Shown here: positions 24,166-32,947 of the stretch, piece after piece
How positions within the stretch are numbered: position 1 is the stretch's first letter
Layout of the letters: the number at the start of each line of letters is the position of its first letter
Assembly (NCBI GenBank): GCA_903858935.1
Contig: CAIOKO010000269.1
Location: 1-41,391, forward strand
Direction: 5' to 3'
DNA: 41,391 bases
Source: an uncultured Schlesneria sp.
GTDB taxonomy: Bacteria > Planctomycetota > Planctomycetia > Planctomycetales > Planctomycetaceae
Translations under genes and position numbers: made by a program
Notes under the pieces: generated by a model
What the model saw: only the letters and a program-made list of their open reading frames with translations
What the model was told of the DNA's origin: nothing
Databases searched by the model: none

Positions 24166-25779
24166 ATGACGATGAATGATCTAAATAATGCACCTTCTGT
24201 TGATCTATTGAGGCGAATCGACGCCACTTGTGATCGTTTTGAAGAGTCGTGGCGCGGCGGGCGGGTTCCGAAGATCGAAGATTACCTGGCACTGTTCAAG
24301 GCTGAAGAGCGATCTTCACTTTTGGATGCGTTGCAAAGCCTTCAGCAAGAACTGACACTTCGTCATCCAATCAATTCAGAAACAGGGCCAAAGACGCTTG
24401 AGTTTATTGAAGTGGACTGTGTCGACGATCCCCCTGCTCCTCAGACAATGGAATTGTTGGAGGGATCTCAGAAAGAGAAGTTTAGTGATGATAATACGGC
24501 TCGCGTAACATTTCGCGTGATCGCAGGTCCTCATGAGGGACTTGGTTTTACATTTCATGAACACAACACGTTATTCGCCGGCCGACTTCCGAGAGCACAG
24601 CTTCGGCTGGAAAAAGACCTTCACTTCTCTCGTCATCATTTTCGTTTAGAGGTCAATCCACCAACCTGCTTCCTGATGGATCTCAATAGTCGAAACGGTA
24701 CATTCGTAAATGGCGAACGGATCAAAGATCAGTTTCTACACGACGGCGACATTGTCTCCGGCGGACGAACTAAGATGGTCGTCTCGATCTTTGATCCGAA
24801 ACAAGAGAAATCAAAACTCGCGACCAGATCGTCCAAGCCTTCCAAACCAACGCAAGGTCCCCCTCCGGTTCCATCGAAACAGCCTCCTTTGATTCCGCTC
24901 AGGCCTTTGGAAGCTCCAAAGACGCCTCAACACAAGGGGGGCGATTCGCCCGTTTTCATTCCCGGATACGAAATCCACGAACAGATTGGAGCGGGAGATC
25001 TGGGGATCGTTTATCGCGCTCGAAAGCTCTCATCGAATGAAATGTGTGCTTTGAAGATTCTTTCACCTGCGGCACATACCGACGAAGCTTCGATTCAAGC
25101 ATTTCTCCGGCAAGCGACGGTTCTCAATCAATTGCAACATCCTCATATTATCCGGCTGCTTGAGTTAGGAGCCGCCGGTCAGAATATCTTTCTCGCCACC
25201 GAGTACGTTGGCTCGCACCCTTGGGACGAATTCGTATCACGTTACACACCTGAAAAGCGAGTTCGAATTGCGTGTGGCGTCATGTCGCAGATCCTCAGTG
25301 CCCTCGGTTATGCGCATGACCGGTCGCTCGTGCATCGTGACGTGAAACCAGGGAACATTCTGATCACCAGGAAAGACGATAAACTTGTGGCAAAACTGGC
25401 CGATTTCGGGATCGCAAAACAATATACGACGGCAGGAATGAGCCAGGTGACCCGCGATGGGGATGTTCTGGGATCGCTCCCCTTTATGTCACCCGACCAA
25501 TTTCTGAATTCTCGCGACGCTCGCCCGACATGTGACCTTTACTCTGCCGGGGCAACACTTTACTGGATGCTGACAGGTCACGAACCGATTCCATTGGAAG
25601 GTCATCCCTGTAAGTTCCTCGCAATACTCGAAGCGATGCCAACTCCGATTCAGCAGCGTAATCCTTCCGTACCAGATGCACTGGCCCAGATCGTTCATCG
25701 CGCACTCGAGAAAACGCCAGAAAAACGATTTTCATCAGCAGCCGAGATGAGACATCAAATCAAGACCTTCTTGAAATGA
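24166..25779 (+). CDS. FHA-domain Ser/Thr protein kinase with unusual alphaC residue
   Basis: A 537-residue cytoplasmic protein. Residues 15-65 form the short helical module seen at the start of many planctomycete kinases (CDRFEESWRGGRVPKIEDYLALF). An FHA phosphopeptide-binding domain covers about 113-208 (AGRLPRAQLRLEKDLHFSRHHFRLEVN, NSRNGTFVNGERI). A Pro-rich linker (225-262) leads to the kinase domain, 268-536: GAGDLGIVY loop (275-283), Lys297 in CALKIL, HRDVKPGN (390-397), DFG (413-415). The alphaC glutamate position is Gln316 (FLRQATVL, codon CAA) and the APE triplet reads SPD, so catalytic output could be altered. There is no transmembrane segment. The start is ATG 24166 or 24172. It follows the ECF sigma gene by 162 bases and probably belongs to the same signalling unit. 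Confidence 0.9.
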   Translation: MTMNDLNNAPSVDLLRRIDATCDRFEESWRGGRVPKIEDYLALFKAEERSSLLDALQSLQQELTLRHPINSETGPKTLEFIEVDCVDDPPAPQTMELLEGSQKEKFSDDNTARVTFRVIAGPHEGLGFTFHEHNTLFAGRLPRAQLRLEKDLHFSRHHFRLEVNPPTCFLMDLNSRNGTFVNGERIKDQFLHDGDIVSGGRTKMVVSIFDPKQEKSKLATRSSKPSKPTQGPPPVPSKQPPLIPLRPLEAPKTPQHKGGDSPVFIPGYEIHEQIGAGDLGIVYRARKLSSNEMCALKILSPAAHTDEASIQAFLRQATVLNQLQHPHIIRLLELGAAGQNIFLATEYVGSHPWDEFVSRYTPEKRVRIACGVMSQILSALGYAHDRSLVHRDVKPGNILITRKDDKLVAKLADFGIAKQYTTAGMSQVTRDGDVLGSLPFMSPDQFLNSRDARPTCDLYSAGATLYWMLTGHEPIPLEGHPCKFLAILEAMPTPIQQRNPSVPDALAQIVHRALEKTPEKRFSSAAEMRHQIKTFLK

Positions 25780-25799
25780 TCCGCGATCTCAACTCTGCG

Positions 25800-28472
25800 T
25801 CACTTGTACTGTACGACACCGCCGTCGTCTTGAGCCGTCGACGGCGTCTGCTTCAATCGTTCGATGACAGCACGGGAGGTGAGCTTTCGCAGATTGATAT
25901 CGCCCGGTTGTCGACTGCTACACCACTGCAGGTGCTCCGATGCCTCGGGAATTCGATCCGCCGTCATCAAGTCCAGGCCGAGCATGTAATGAATTGAGTA
26001 ATTATGCGGAAGTCGCTCAACAGCATAGGACAGCGCATTCACTGCGGAGTCGATGTCGCCGAGTTCGACGCACGCGTTACGAACCGAGATCAGTGTTGCT
26101 TCCAGTTCCTCGTCAGATTCCAGCGACTTGGCTTGCCTTAGCCCTTCGTTGATAAACAGGCGTTGTGCCTGCTCAGCCTCGTCGGGGCGGCCCGCTTTTT
26201 TGAACGACTGGGCAATCACTTCAAGCCCCTTTGAATCTGGCTGAAATTCTTGCTGAAACTGTTCCAGCGACATTTGATTTGCAAGAATCCCGGCAATCCG
26301 TTCCTGCATCCGTGGGCTGCGTTGAAATGCGGGCCGCCAATAATTCAGCGCTTGTTCGAACCTGCCGTTTTGTAATTCCGAGCTTCCCACAAGGTACATC
26401 ATATCAGGATCGCTGGGACGTAATCTGAGTGATTGACCGAGAAACCGTTGATTGAAGTCGTCGCTGTCGGCGCTGTTGAGAAAATTCAAGTCTGACAACA
26501 ACACATACGCTTTCGATCGCAGTGGACTGTTCGCCAGCGACCGGCTTAGCGATCGTCTGGCCAGTCGCAAAAGTTTGAGATTTGCTCCGATTGCTCGATC
26601 CAGCCATTCCGACTTCGCTTTCGCCGTTTCGAACTGGGACTCAGATGCTCTTATCGCATCTCGTACCATTGCGAGTGACATTGTGTTGTCGGCATGCTGT
26701 TGTCGAATTTCAAACAGCTGCATGTAGGCATTACAGGCAGATTCCTGCAACTTGGCGTCGCGTGGATTCACTTTCGCGGCGAGTACAACTTCTTTCAGGC
26801 GCTGTTGGAGCCCGGCTTCTTTTTCTTCGTCGGTGAAATCGCTGATATCGGTGTTAGCCAGCCGGACTTCCTGCATTCGATGCGCTTCTGCGAGTAACGC
26901 TGGATATTTCAGATCGAACATCCATACCGTAAGAGCGATCAGGCCAAACATTGCAGTCGCGGTCACCAGACGGGGAATCCTGAACGAAAGCGGACTTCGG
27001 CCTGCTGCTTGTCTCGTGAGGCGATATAGTCGAGCGGCACACGCAAGCTGCATTGCCAACAGCAACATACATGATGGCGTGTACCAGAAGAAATCACCGA
27101 TCGCGTGGGAAACGTTTGCAATCAAGCTAGCAAGGATTACCGCTGCAGCCGAACTCGCTTTCGTATCCGCGTTCCTCAACGAAACCACACACCACCAGAA
27201 ACTCGTCAGAATGAAGAGTGCCGCCACCGTCAATCCGAGCAGGCCGGATTCCGACGCCACCTGCAGATAACCACATTCGGCATGCGTGTACTCATAACCG
27301 TCTTCGGTGTGGCTATCGATATGTAATTGATACGCGTCATTATGTGTTCCAACACCGGTTCCCAGGATTGGAAAATCCTTTGCGACCTGAATATTCGCCT
27401 GCCAAATCTCACTTCGTCCCGAATCCTGTTTGAGTCGGCCGGCCAAAACGGATTCATACTTACTCAACGAAAACAAACCGCTTGTTGCGATACCGATGAT
27501 GAGAAGAGCGATCCCGAATTTGACCGATGCCAGACCTATTCTGCATAAAAGCCCAATTGAAATGCATGCGGTTAAGGCAACGGCCAATAGACCTCCTCGT
27601 GACAGCGTCATTAAGACTGTTAATGCAATCCCCGCTAACGATGACAGCAACAGGACAACGGAAATCCTGTGCAAACCTGCCGGCATACCCCGTCGAGACG
27701 CAAGGTCCTGTTGTTGTTGTTGAAGTCGACGTAATAACCACCAGAGTAGCGGAGCCGTTCCCAGAGCCAGGAATTGGGCAAGATGATTTCGGTTCGTGAA
27801 GCAACCAAGTGGATAGGTATCAGTCTTCATAAACGGATGATCGTAAAACCAGAAGAACTTCCCGTTGCTGGCGAGGAATTGCATTTGAGCGAACGCCATC
27901 ATGGCCGCCGCCGCGAGTGCGACGCGACACAACGTCTGTTCAATATCCCGAATTGTTCGAATTCGCTGACAGGCAACTGCAAACAACAAAGCATACGACG
28001 TAAATGTCGCCAGGCCAGACGACGTTTCCCAGGGGGCGAGAGAAAGCTGATGCCAGCCGGCCGGAAACAATCTAGCGGTCTCTTTATCAAACCAAAGAGG
28101 GAGAATCTCTTTGATCTGAGGAGAAATTGTTAGTAACAGATCTGTCGGAAGAAAGATGATCTGGGATAATCCGACGAGAATGCCTGCAGCCCACAACCAT
28201 TCGCTTCCAGTCCACGAGTACCGCGAATCGGCGGATGTAAACTGATTTAGCATCCAGCAAAATGCCGTAATCGAAGAACCAATGACCAGCGCCAGCTGAC
28301 CACCGGCCAAACGACCTCCGAAACCGATCGCAACGGCGAACATCGTCAACCACAAACAAACGTCCGTCGCAGTCACCAACAGCGGCTGCGATGAAATGGC
28401 AGACTTGGTGCCAAACTCGATGACGGAGCTGTCAGGGCGTGACGTCTTCGTTCGTTTCGACCCATGCGACAT
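25800..28472 (-). CDS. O-antigen ligase/polymerase family membrane protein with TPR tail
   Basis: An 890-residue polytopic membrane protein. About ten hydrophobic segments fill residues 30-500. The large periplasmic loop has the Wzy_C signature: GTGVGTHNDAYQLHIDSH followed by YEYTHAECGYLQVASESGLLGL, with the TRGG-like RGGLLAVALTACISIG segment before it. This family transfers or polymerises O-antigen or other lipid-linked glycans at the outer face of the inner membrane. The C-terminal 350 residues are soluble and helical with TPR-like units (SLRLRPSDPDMMYLVGSSELQNGRFEQALNYW, AVNALSYAVERLPHNYSIHYMLGLDLM), a fusion common in this family. The ATG at 28472 gives MSHGSKRTKTSRP; the longer frame to 28598 adds an unlikely leader. 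It is convergent with the kinase gene (20 bases between stops) and downstream of speB. Confidence 0.85.
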   Translation of the reverse strand: MSHGSKRTKTSRPDSSVIEFGTKSAISSQPLLVTATDVCLWLTMFAVAIGFGGRLAGGQLALVIGSSITAFCWMLNQFTSADSRYSWTGSEWLWAAGILVGLSQIIFLPTDLLLTISPQIKEILPLWFDKETARLFPAGWHQLSLAPWETSSGLATFTSYALLFAVACQRIRTIRDIEQTLCRVALAAAAMMAFAQMQFLASNGKFFWFYDHPFMKTDTYPLGCFTNRNHLAQFLALGTAPLLWWLLRRLQQQQQDLASRRGMPAGLHRISVVLLLSSLAGIALTVLMTLSRGGLLAVALTACISIGLLCRIGLASVKFGIALLIIGIATSGLFSLSKYESVLAGRLKQDSGRSEIWQANIQVAKDFPILGTGVGTHNDAYQLHIDSHTEDGYEYTHAECGYLQVASESGLLGLTVAALFILTSFWWCVVSLRNADTKASSAAAVILASLIANVSHAIGDFFWYTPSCMLLLAMQLACAARLYRLTRQAAGRSPLSFRIPRLVTATAMFGLIALTVWMFDLKYPALLAEAHRMQEVRLANTDISDFTDEEKEAGLQQRLKEVVLAAKVNPRDAKLQESACNAYMQLFEIRQQHADNTMSLAMVRDAIRASESQFETAKAKSEWLDRAIGANLKLLRLARRSLSRSLANSPLRSKAYVLLSDLNFLNSADSDDFNQRFLGQSLRLRPSDPDMMYLVGSSELQNGRFEQALNYWRPAFQRSPRMQERIAGILANQMSLEQFQQEFQPDSKGLEVIAQSFKKAGRPDEAEQAQRLFINEGLRQAKSLESDEELEATLISVRNACVELGDIDSAVNALSYAVERLPHNYSIHYMLGLDLMTADRIPEASEHLQWCSSRQPGDINLRKLTSRAVIERLKQTPSTAQDDGGVVQYK

Positions 28473-28633
28473 GTTGATGGACGCTCGACGTAGTTGCTGG
28501 AAACAGGAAACGACAACACGAGCGCGTAGAATCGCAACATCCGGCGAGTCTGCAAAGACCAATATTGAAACTGTTGAACGTCCATGCCAATTCAACACAA
28601 CATCATAATTTGTATATGTTTCCGCACGTTGAT

Positions 28634-29572
28634 TTAAGGTGACGTCTTCCGGAGGGCGACCAGCGAAAGGAACTCAAACACAAGATTCGCTGCGAGAATC
28701 GCTGTGATATTGGCCGAGTCAAACGGGGGCGAAACTTCGACCAGATCGAACCCGACCAGGTTCGTGCCTCGCAGCCCCCTTACGAGCTGCAACATTTCAT
28801 AACTCGAGAACCCTCCGACTTCCGGAGTCCCGGTCCCAGGTGCGAAGGCGGGGTCCACGGCATCAATATCGAGAGTGACGTAAGTCGGTTTGTGTCCAAT
28901 ACACGACGTCACCTCATTCAAGATGGCTCCAATTCCGACCCGGCGAAATTCGTCAAAAGTCACCATTCTGGCACCCAGGCGTTTGGCATCGAGATAATCC
29001 TCGGGTCCATTTGTCGGGCCACGGATGCCAATCTGGAAATAGGCCGAAGTATCGATTAACGATTCTTCAATCGCTCTGCGAAACGGTGTACCGTGACTGA
29101 ATCGTTGTCCGGGATATTCAGAATCCCATGTGTCGGGATGAGCGTCGAAGTGTACGACCGCAAGCGGTCCGTACTTTTTGGCGTGCGCTCGCAATAATGG
29201 AAGCGAGATTGAATGGTCGCCGCCGAGTGATATCAGTTTTGATCCCGACCCAATAATTCGACTGGCCGCGCGTTCAATCTCGTGGTGCGTGGCGACGATA
29301 TCTGGAGGAACGACATCAATGTCACCCAGATCCGCGACATTTAGCGACTTAAAAGGGGCGATATGCTGAGCATTGTTGTATCCCCAGAGCAGCAGCGACT
29401 GTTCGCGAATCGCCCTTGGGCCGAACCGAGTGCCGCTTCGGTATGAAACCGAGCCGTCATAGGGTACTCCGACGATCGAAATATCATAGCCTTGCGGGTC
29501 ACTGACGATCGGGCATCGTCCAAATGATGCAATACCCGAATAAGGCTGAGCTGCAAACACCGGGGAATTCAT
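28634..29572 (-). CDS. speB: Agmatinase (ureohydrolase SpeB)
   Basis: A 312-residue dimanganese ureohydrolase, converting agmatine to putrescine and urea. All metal ligands are visible: GGDH (H120), FDAHPDTWD (D143, H145, D147) and LDIDAVDPAFAPGTGTPEVGG (D235, D237). SHGTPFRRA (159-167) is typical of agmatinases rather than arginases. AGGAGG lies six bases before the ATG at 29572; the frame is open to 29710 inside mtnA but that part is not coding. It starts 14 bases after mtnA ends, so the two are cotranscribed. Guanidinobutyrase or guanidinopropionase are alternatives within the family. A putrescine product next to a methylthioadenosine-salvage enzyme points to polyamine metabolism. Confidence 0.9.
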   Translation of the reverse strand: MNSPVFAAQPYSGIASFGRCPIVSDPQGYDISIVGVPYDGSVSYRSGTRFGPRAIREQSLLLWGYNNAQHIAPFKSLNVADLGDIDVVPPDIVATHHEIERAASRIIGSGSKLISLGGDHSISLPLLRAHAKKYGPLAVVHFDAHPDTWDSEYPGQRFSHGTPFRRAIEESLIDTSAYFQIGIRGPTNGPEDYLDAKRLGARMVTFDEFRRVGIGAILNEVTSCIGHKPTYVTLDIDAVDPAFAPGTGTPEVGGFSSYEMLQLVRGLRGTNLVGFDLVEVSPPFDSANITAILAANLVFEFLSLVALRKTSP

Positions 29573-29586
29573 CGGACCTCCTGAAT

Positions 29587-30645
29587 TCACGACTTCAGCA
29601 TGGCGTGGATGTTCTCTTTCGTGACCGGCTGGATCACTCCCTTTTCCGTGATCAACGCCGTGATGTGTGTCGCCGGTGCAACGTCGAATGCCGGATTGTA
29701 GGTACGACATCCGTCCGGTGCCGTTTGCCGACCAAAAGCGTTGGTAATCTCAGTCGAAGCACGTTCTTCAATCGGGATTTCCTCGCCGCTCTGGATGGTC
29801 AAATCAAACGTACTCGACGGTGCCGCGACATAGAACGGAATGTTGTGGGCTTTGGCTAGAATGGAAAGTGAATACGTTCCAATCTTGTTCGCCGAATCGC
29901 CGTTCGCGGCGATTCGGTCCGCACCGACAATCACCGCCTGGACACGTCCTTCCTTCATCACCCAGCCCGCCATCGAATCGCAGATTAACGTGGCAGGAAT
30001 GCCGCGCTGCATCAATTCCCATGCCGTAAGTCTGGCTCCTTGCAATAACGGACGTGTTTCGTCGGCATAAACCTGTAGCGAGGGATTCTGAGCCGCCGCC
30101 GCAAAGATCACCGCGAGTGCCGTTCCGTCGCCTGCCGTGGCAAGCCCCCCGGTATTACAGTGAGTCAGAACGCCCTGACAACGACTCAATAACGGAAGTC
30201 CGTGACGCGCCATTGCCAGGCACATCTCTCGATCCTCACGTTCAATGGCTTTTGCCTCGACTAACAGACGTTCGAGCAATTCTGCCGAAGTCAGATTGGG
30301 AACCGAATTGGCCGTTCGGTGCATCCGATCAAGTGCCCAGAAAAGATTCACTGCCGTCGGCCGGCTACCTGCCAGATACGTCACGACATGCTGCAACCGT
30401 GAATTCAACTGGTCGCGAGTCGAAGTGGCGTCAGTCTGACATCCGACGACGACACCGTAAGCGGCTGCCACGCCGATTGCCGGCGCGCCGCGAACTCGAA
30501 GCATCTTGATTGCGTCCCATACGACTTCAACAGTCGTGCAGGCGAGTTCACGATATTCGACCGGTAATAACGTCTGGTCAATCAATTGGAGATGCCCCGA
30601 CCGGGCATCTCCAATCCAGGAAACAGAGGGACGTGGGTTAGTCAT
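29587..30645 (-). CDS. mtnA: Methylthioribose-1-phosphate isomerase (MtnA)
   Basis: A 352-residue isomerase of the eIF-2B alpha/beta/delta-like family that turns 5-methylthioribose-1-phosphate into 5-methylthioribulose-1-phosphate in methionine salvage. Diagnostic blocks: RVRGAPAIGVAAAYG (50-64), THCNTGGLATAGDGTALAV (161-179) with catalytic Cys163, ADETRPLLQGARLTAWEL (194-211), and VGADRIAANGDSANKIGTYSL (240-260) with catalytic Asp243. Full length and intact. It is the middle gene of NIPSNAP-mtnA-speB, with gaps of 21 and 14 bases. The substrate derives from methylthioadenosine, a by-product of spermidine synthesis, which fits its position beside agmatinase. No other mtn gene is in the window. 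Confidence 0.94.
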   Translation of the reverse strand: MTNPRPSVSWIGDARSGHLQLIDQTLLPVEYRELACTTVEVVWDAIKMLRVRGAPAIGVAAAYGVVVGCQTDATSTRDQLNSRLQHVVTYLAGSRPTAVNLFWALDRMHRTANSVPNLTSAELLERLLVEAKAIEREDREMCLAMARHGLPLLSRCQGVLTHCNTGGLATAGDGTALAVIFAAAAQNPSLQVYADETRPLLQGARLTAWELMQRGIPATLICDSMAGWVMKEGRVQAVIVGADRIAANGDSANKIGTYSLSILAKAHNIPFYVAAPSSTFDLTIQSGEEIPIEERASTEITNAFGRQTAPDGCRTYNPAFDVAPATHITALITEKGVIQPVTKENIHAMLKS

Positions 30646-30666
30646 GATAAGCTCTTAACTCGAATC

Positions 30667-31110
30667 TCACTTCATCGGCGAGTAATCAGTTGGAACATAG
30701 AATTGCGATTCAGGACGAATGGCGAGGATTTTGCCATCTTTTTCGGATGCTTCTCGGGCGGCTTTCCACTCGGGATCCTGACCGAACGAATCAAACGATG
30801 CTTTCGCTGCTGCCTGACTCTTGTGAGCAAGTAAATAGACGAGTTTGTTGTCGACAGGTTTGCCTTCGGCATCAACAGGAGTCAGATACACCACGTTCTT
30901 CATGCCGTGCTTCTCGAACAACTTGACAGTATGGTCCCTGAATCGTGCATGCAGCGCAGGCAAGCGACCGGGTTCAGTCGTGTAAGTCCGAAGTTCATAG
31001 ACGAAGTTAGGCTTTTCCGGTTGAGCAAGAATCGGTTTCACTGACCAGCCGAGCCCCATCCCCAAACCGACCAATGCCAACGATCCAAAAAGCAATTTGA
31101 CGGAATTCAT
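30667..31110 (-). CDS. Exported NIPSNAP-family protein
   Basis: A 147-residue protein with an N-terminal hydrophobic signal or anchor (MNSVKLLFGSLALVGLGMGLGWSVKPILAQ). The rest is a single NIPSNAP ferredoxin-like domain: YELRTYTTEPGRLPALHARFRDHTVKLFEKHGMKNVVYLTPVD, then LVYLLAHKSQAAAKASFDSFGQDPEWKAAREASEK and a C-terminal strand with SQFYVP. The domain occurs across planctomycetes in secreted form, without an assigned biochemical role. AAGGATC precedes the ATG. It is the first gene of the run leading to mtnA and speB (21 bases to mtnA), but nothing in the domain itself ties it to polyamines, so the linkage may simply reflect shared transcription. Confidence 0.87.
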   Translation of the reverse strand: MNSVKLLFGSLALVGLGMGLGWSVKPILAQPEKPNFVYELRTYTTEPGRLPALHARFRDHTVKLFEKHGMKNVVYLTPVDAEGKPVDNKLVYLLAHKSQAAAKASFDSFGQDPEWKAAREASEKDGKILAIRPESQFYVPTDYSPMK

Positions 31111-31294
31111 CGAGATCCTTTCACAACGTTACAGAGGAAATCAAACAATGCGCTGGAATTTCGAACCTGTCCGAAAATCACCAGTGGCACACATCTCTAC
31201 AGCACTTCGTTGACTTCCGCCAGCCAGTTGCCGTCTGAAATTCTTTTCCTGTGACCGGTCACGATAGGAATCGGTCGAATTTCAGTGGTGGTCA

Positions 31295-32947
31295 TTATTT
31301 CGGTTCGACATCAGCACTTTGTAAAGCGTCCATTTCCTCGGTTAGCAACCGGACCTTTTCTTCGCCCAGATGAACCTTGATCAACGCGACCGCTTCGTCA
31401 CACATTCGGTTGATACGTGTTTCGGCCGCTTTGTCTCGGTTTGCCTTCGCTGCAGCGACCCCCGCAACTCGAACGGCAATCAAACGGTCAACTAGAGAAC
31501 TTGAACTCGACTGCTGCTTTAACAACGTCAGCTTCTGGCTCACCGTGGACCAGTCGTCCTTCTTTGCCGCTGCTCGAATTGTCGCAATTGCCGTGTTACG
31601 AAGTGCAACGGCATCAATCACTTCTCCCTGCAACATCTGCAAATCGGCTTCTGCTGCAAGTCTTGTCGCATCGTCAGGAACCTCGAATCGAATCTCGGCG
31701 GCAGCACCGGGAACAAAAGGGACTCGCGCCAGCATATGTTGGCCGCTGAATGCGAATAGCCAGACAAGTGAATAATCCGGCTCAACGGAGATCTTGGAAA
31801 AGCCACGCCGATCTGTCAGCTTTTCATTGATTAATGTTGAAGCGGGATCGATCTCAGGGTGTTCTTCAGTCACGCGGGGAATCACAGCTTCCGTACGAAC
31901 TTCAATTCGATGCGCGACGAGAGGTAATTGTGGTTTTGACTGGGTCACCAATTGAATCCTGGTTGCTTCGAACTGCGGCCTCACGGCGACGACCAGAGTG
32001 TCGATTCGACCTCGCTTCTTACCACCCAGCGCAAGTTTCAGTCCGCTTTGCACAGTTCCAACGACTCGTGAACCATCGACTTCGTCAACGGTAAGATACG
32101 TCCACGGAATTACCTGAAGTTTCTCGATCACATGATCCTTATTCCGATATGCCAGCATTGGAATCAAAACTTCGTCCGGCGAAAGTTGGGAAAACGTTGG
32201 ATCAGGTGTGATATATTCACCCCCATTCAATCGAATCTGTACCGAACGGTCGTTGACTTGCACGACGATTCCCATCGGTCGAAAAAGATCGCGACACAGC
32301 CGGATCAGGGCAATCGTGAGATCACGTTCGTCATGTACGACAGTCGATTTGACAATTGATTCTATTTGAATTTCTGGTTGCCAGGATCGAACACTGACTC
32401 GCTTACCGACTGGCAGGGTTTCAATAGCCGCTACGAACCAGACATCGGCCGAATCGCCTGGTCGATGTTTCTCCAGGACCGAACGATCAAGTCGAACGAG
32501 TCCCTGTTCGCTGACGGGATCGAGCCAGGAAATTTCGGTTGCTTCAAATGCCCATAGCTCGCCAACACAACGTCGAGTGGTCTGATGAATGTCGCGAAGT
32601 TGGATCTGCCTCGCAGTTGAGTCAAACGAAGTTGGATCGAAGGCCACGAGCAGTCGTACATGGTACGGTCGACGCTCGGCCGGAACTTCCAAAGAAGCGA
32701 GACGGTCGGATGCAGCGACTGAGCCAATAATGCTTCCTGGCACACTCAGGACGACGCTCAGAAAACACATCGAGAAGCAAATTACATTTCGGCGAAACGT
32801 GCGATGGTGATCGTTCGCCAAAAGGGAACTGGGCATATTCGTGAAACGACTTGCAAATTGAACCAGGCATGCGAGCCCTGATGTGCATGAAAGGATGATG
32901 GACCCGGTCCATTCCAGTAAAATCGATTGTAAATGAGGTTTTCGCAT
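31295..32947 (-). CDS. Large exported protein of unknown function, coupled to the SBP-fusion gene
   Basis: A 550-residue protein I do not recognise. The ATG at 32947 overlaps the stop of the preceding gene as TGATG, suggesting translational coupling; an alternative ATG at 32836 would give a cleaner signal peptide (MPSSLLANDHHRTFRRN then a hydrophobic run ending ...IIGSVAASD). Residues 90-270 are beta-rich (VRLLVAFDPTSFDSTARQ, DVWFVAAIETLPVGKRVSV). A middle part contains a possible beta domain (IVVQVNDRSVQIRLNGGEYI, VIPWTYLTVDEVDGSRVVGTV), and the last 130 residues are Ala-rich helices (DDATRLAAEADLQMLQGEVIDAVALRNTAIATIRAAAKK). It has no enzyme motif. Given the coupling, it probably works with the upstream SBP-like protein in the periplasm; that is inference. 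Confidence 0.68.
   Translation of the reverse strand: MRKPHLQSILLEWTGSIILSCTSGLACLVQFASRFTNMPSSLLANDHHRTFRRNVICFSMCFLSVVLSVPGSIIGSVAASDRLASLEVPAERRPYHVRLLVAFDPTSFDSTARQIQLRDIHQTTRRCVGELWAFEATEISWLDPVSEQGLVRLDRSVLEKHRPGDSADVWFVAAIETLPVGKRVSVRSWQPEIQIESIVKSTVVHDERDLTIALIRLCRDLFRPMGIVVQVNDRSVQIRLNGGEYITPDPTFSQLSPDEVLIPMLAYRNKDHVIEKLQVIPWTYLTVDEVDGSRVVGTVQSGLKLALGGKKRGRIDTLVVAVRPQFEATRIQLVTQSKPQLPLVAHRIEVRTEAVIPRVTEEHPEIDPASTLINEKLTDRRGFSKISVEPDYSLVWLFAFSGQHMLARVPFVPGAAAEIRFEVPDDATRLAAEADLQMLQGEVIDAVALRNTAIATIRAAAKKDDWSTVSQKLTLLKQQSSSSSLVDRLIAVRVAGVAAAKANRDKAAETRINRMCDEAVALIKVHLGEEKVRLLTEEMDALQSADVEPK

Noticed and set aside
26752-27270. A 172-codon plus-strand frame opposite the O-antigen ligase gene.
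   Set aside because: Antisense shadow of membrane-spanning segments; no start signal and no recognisable motifs.
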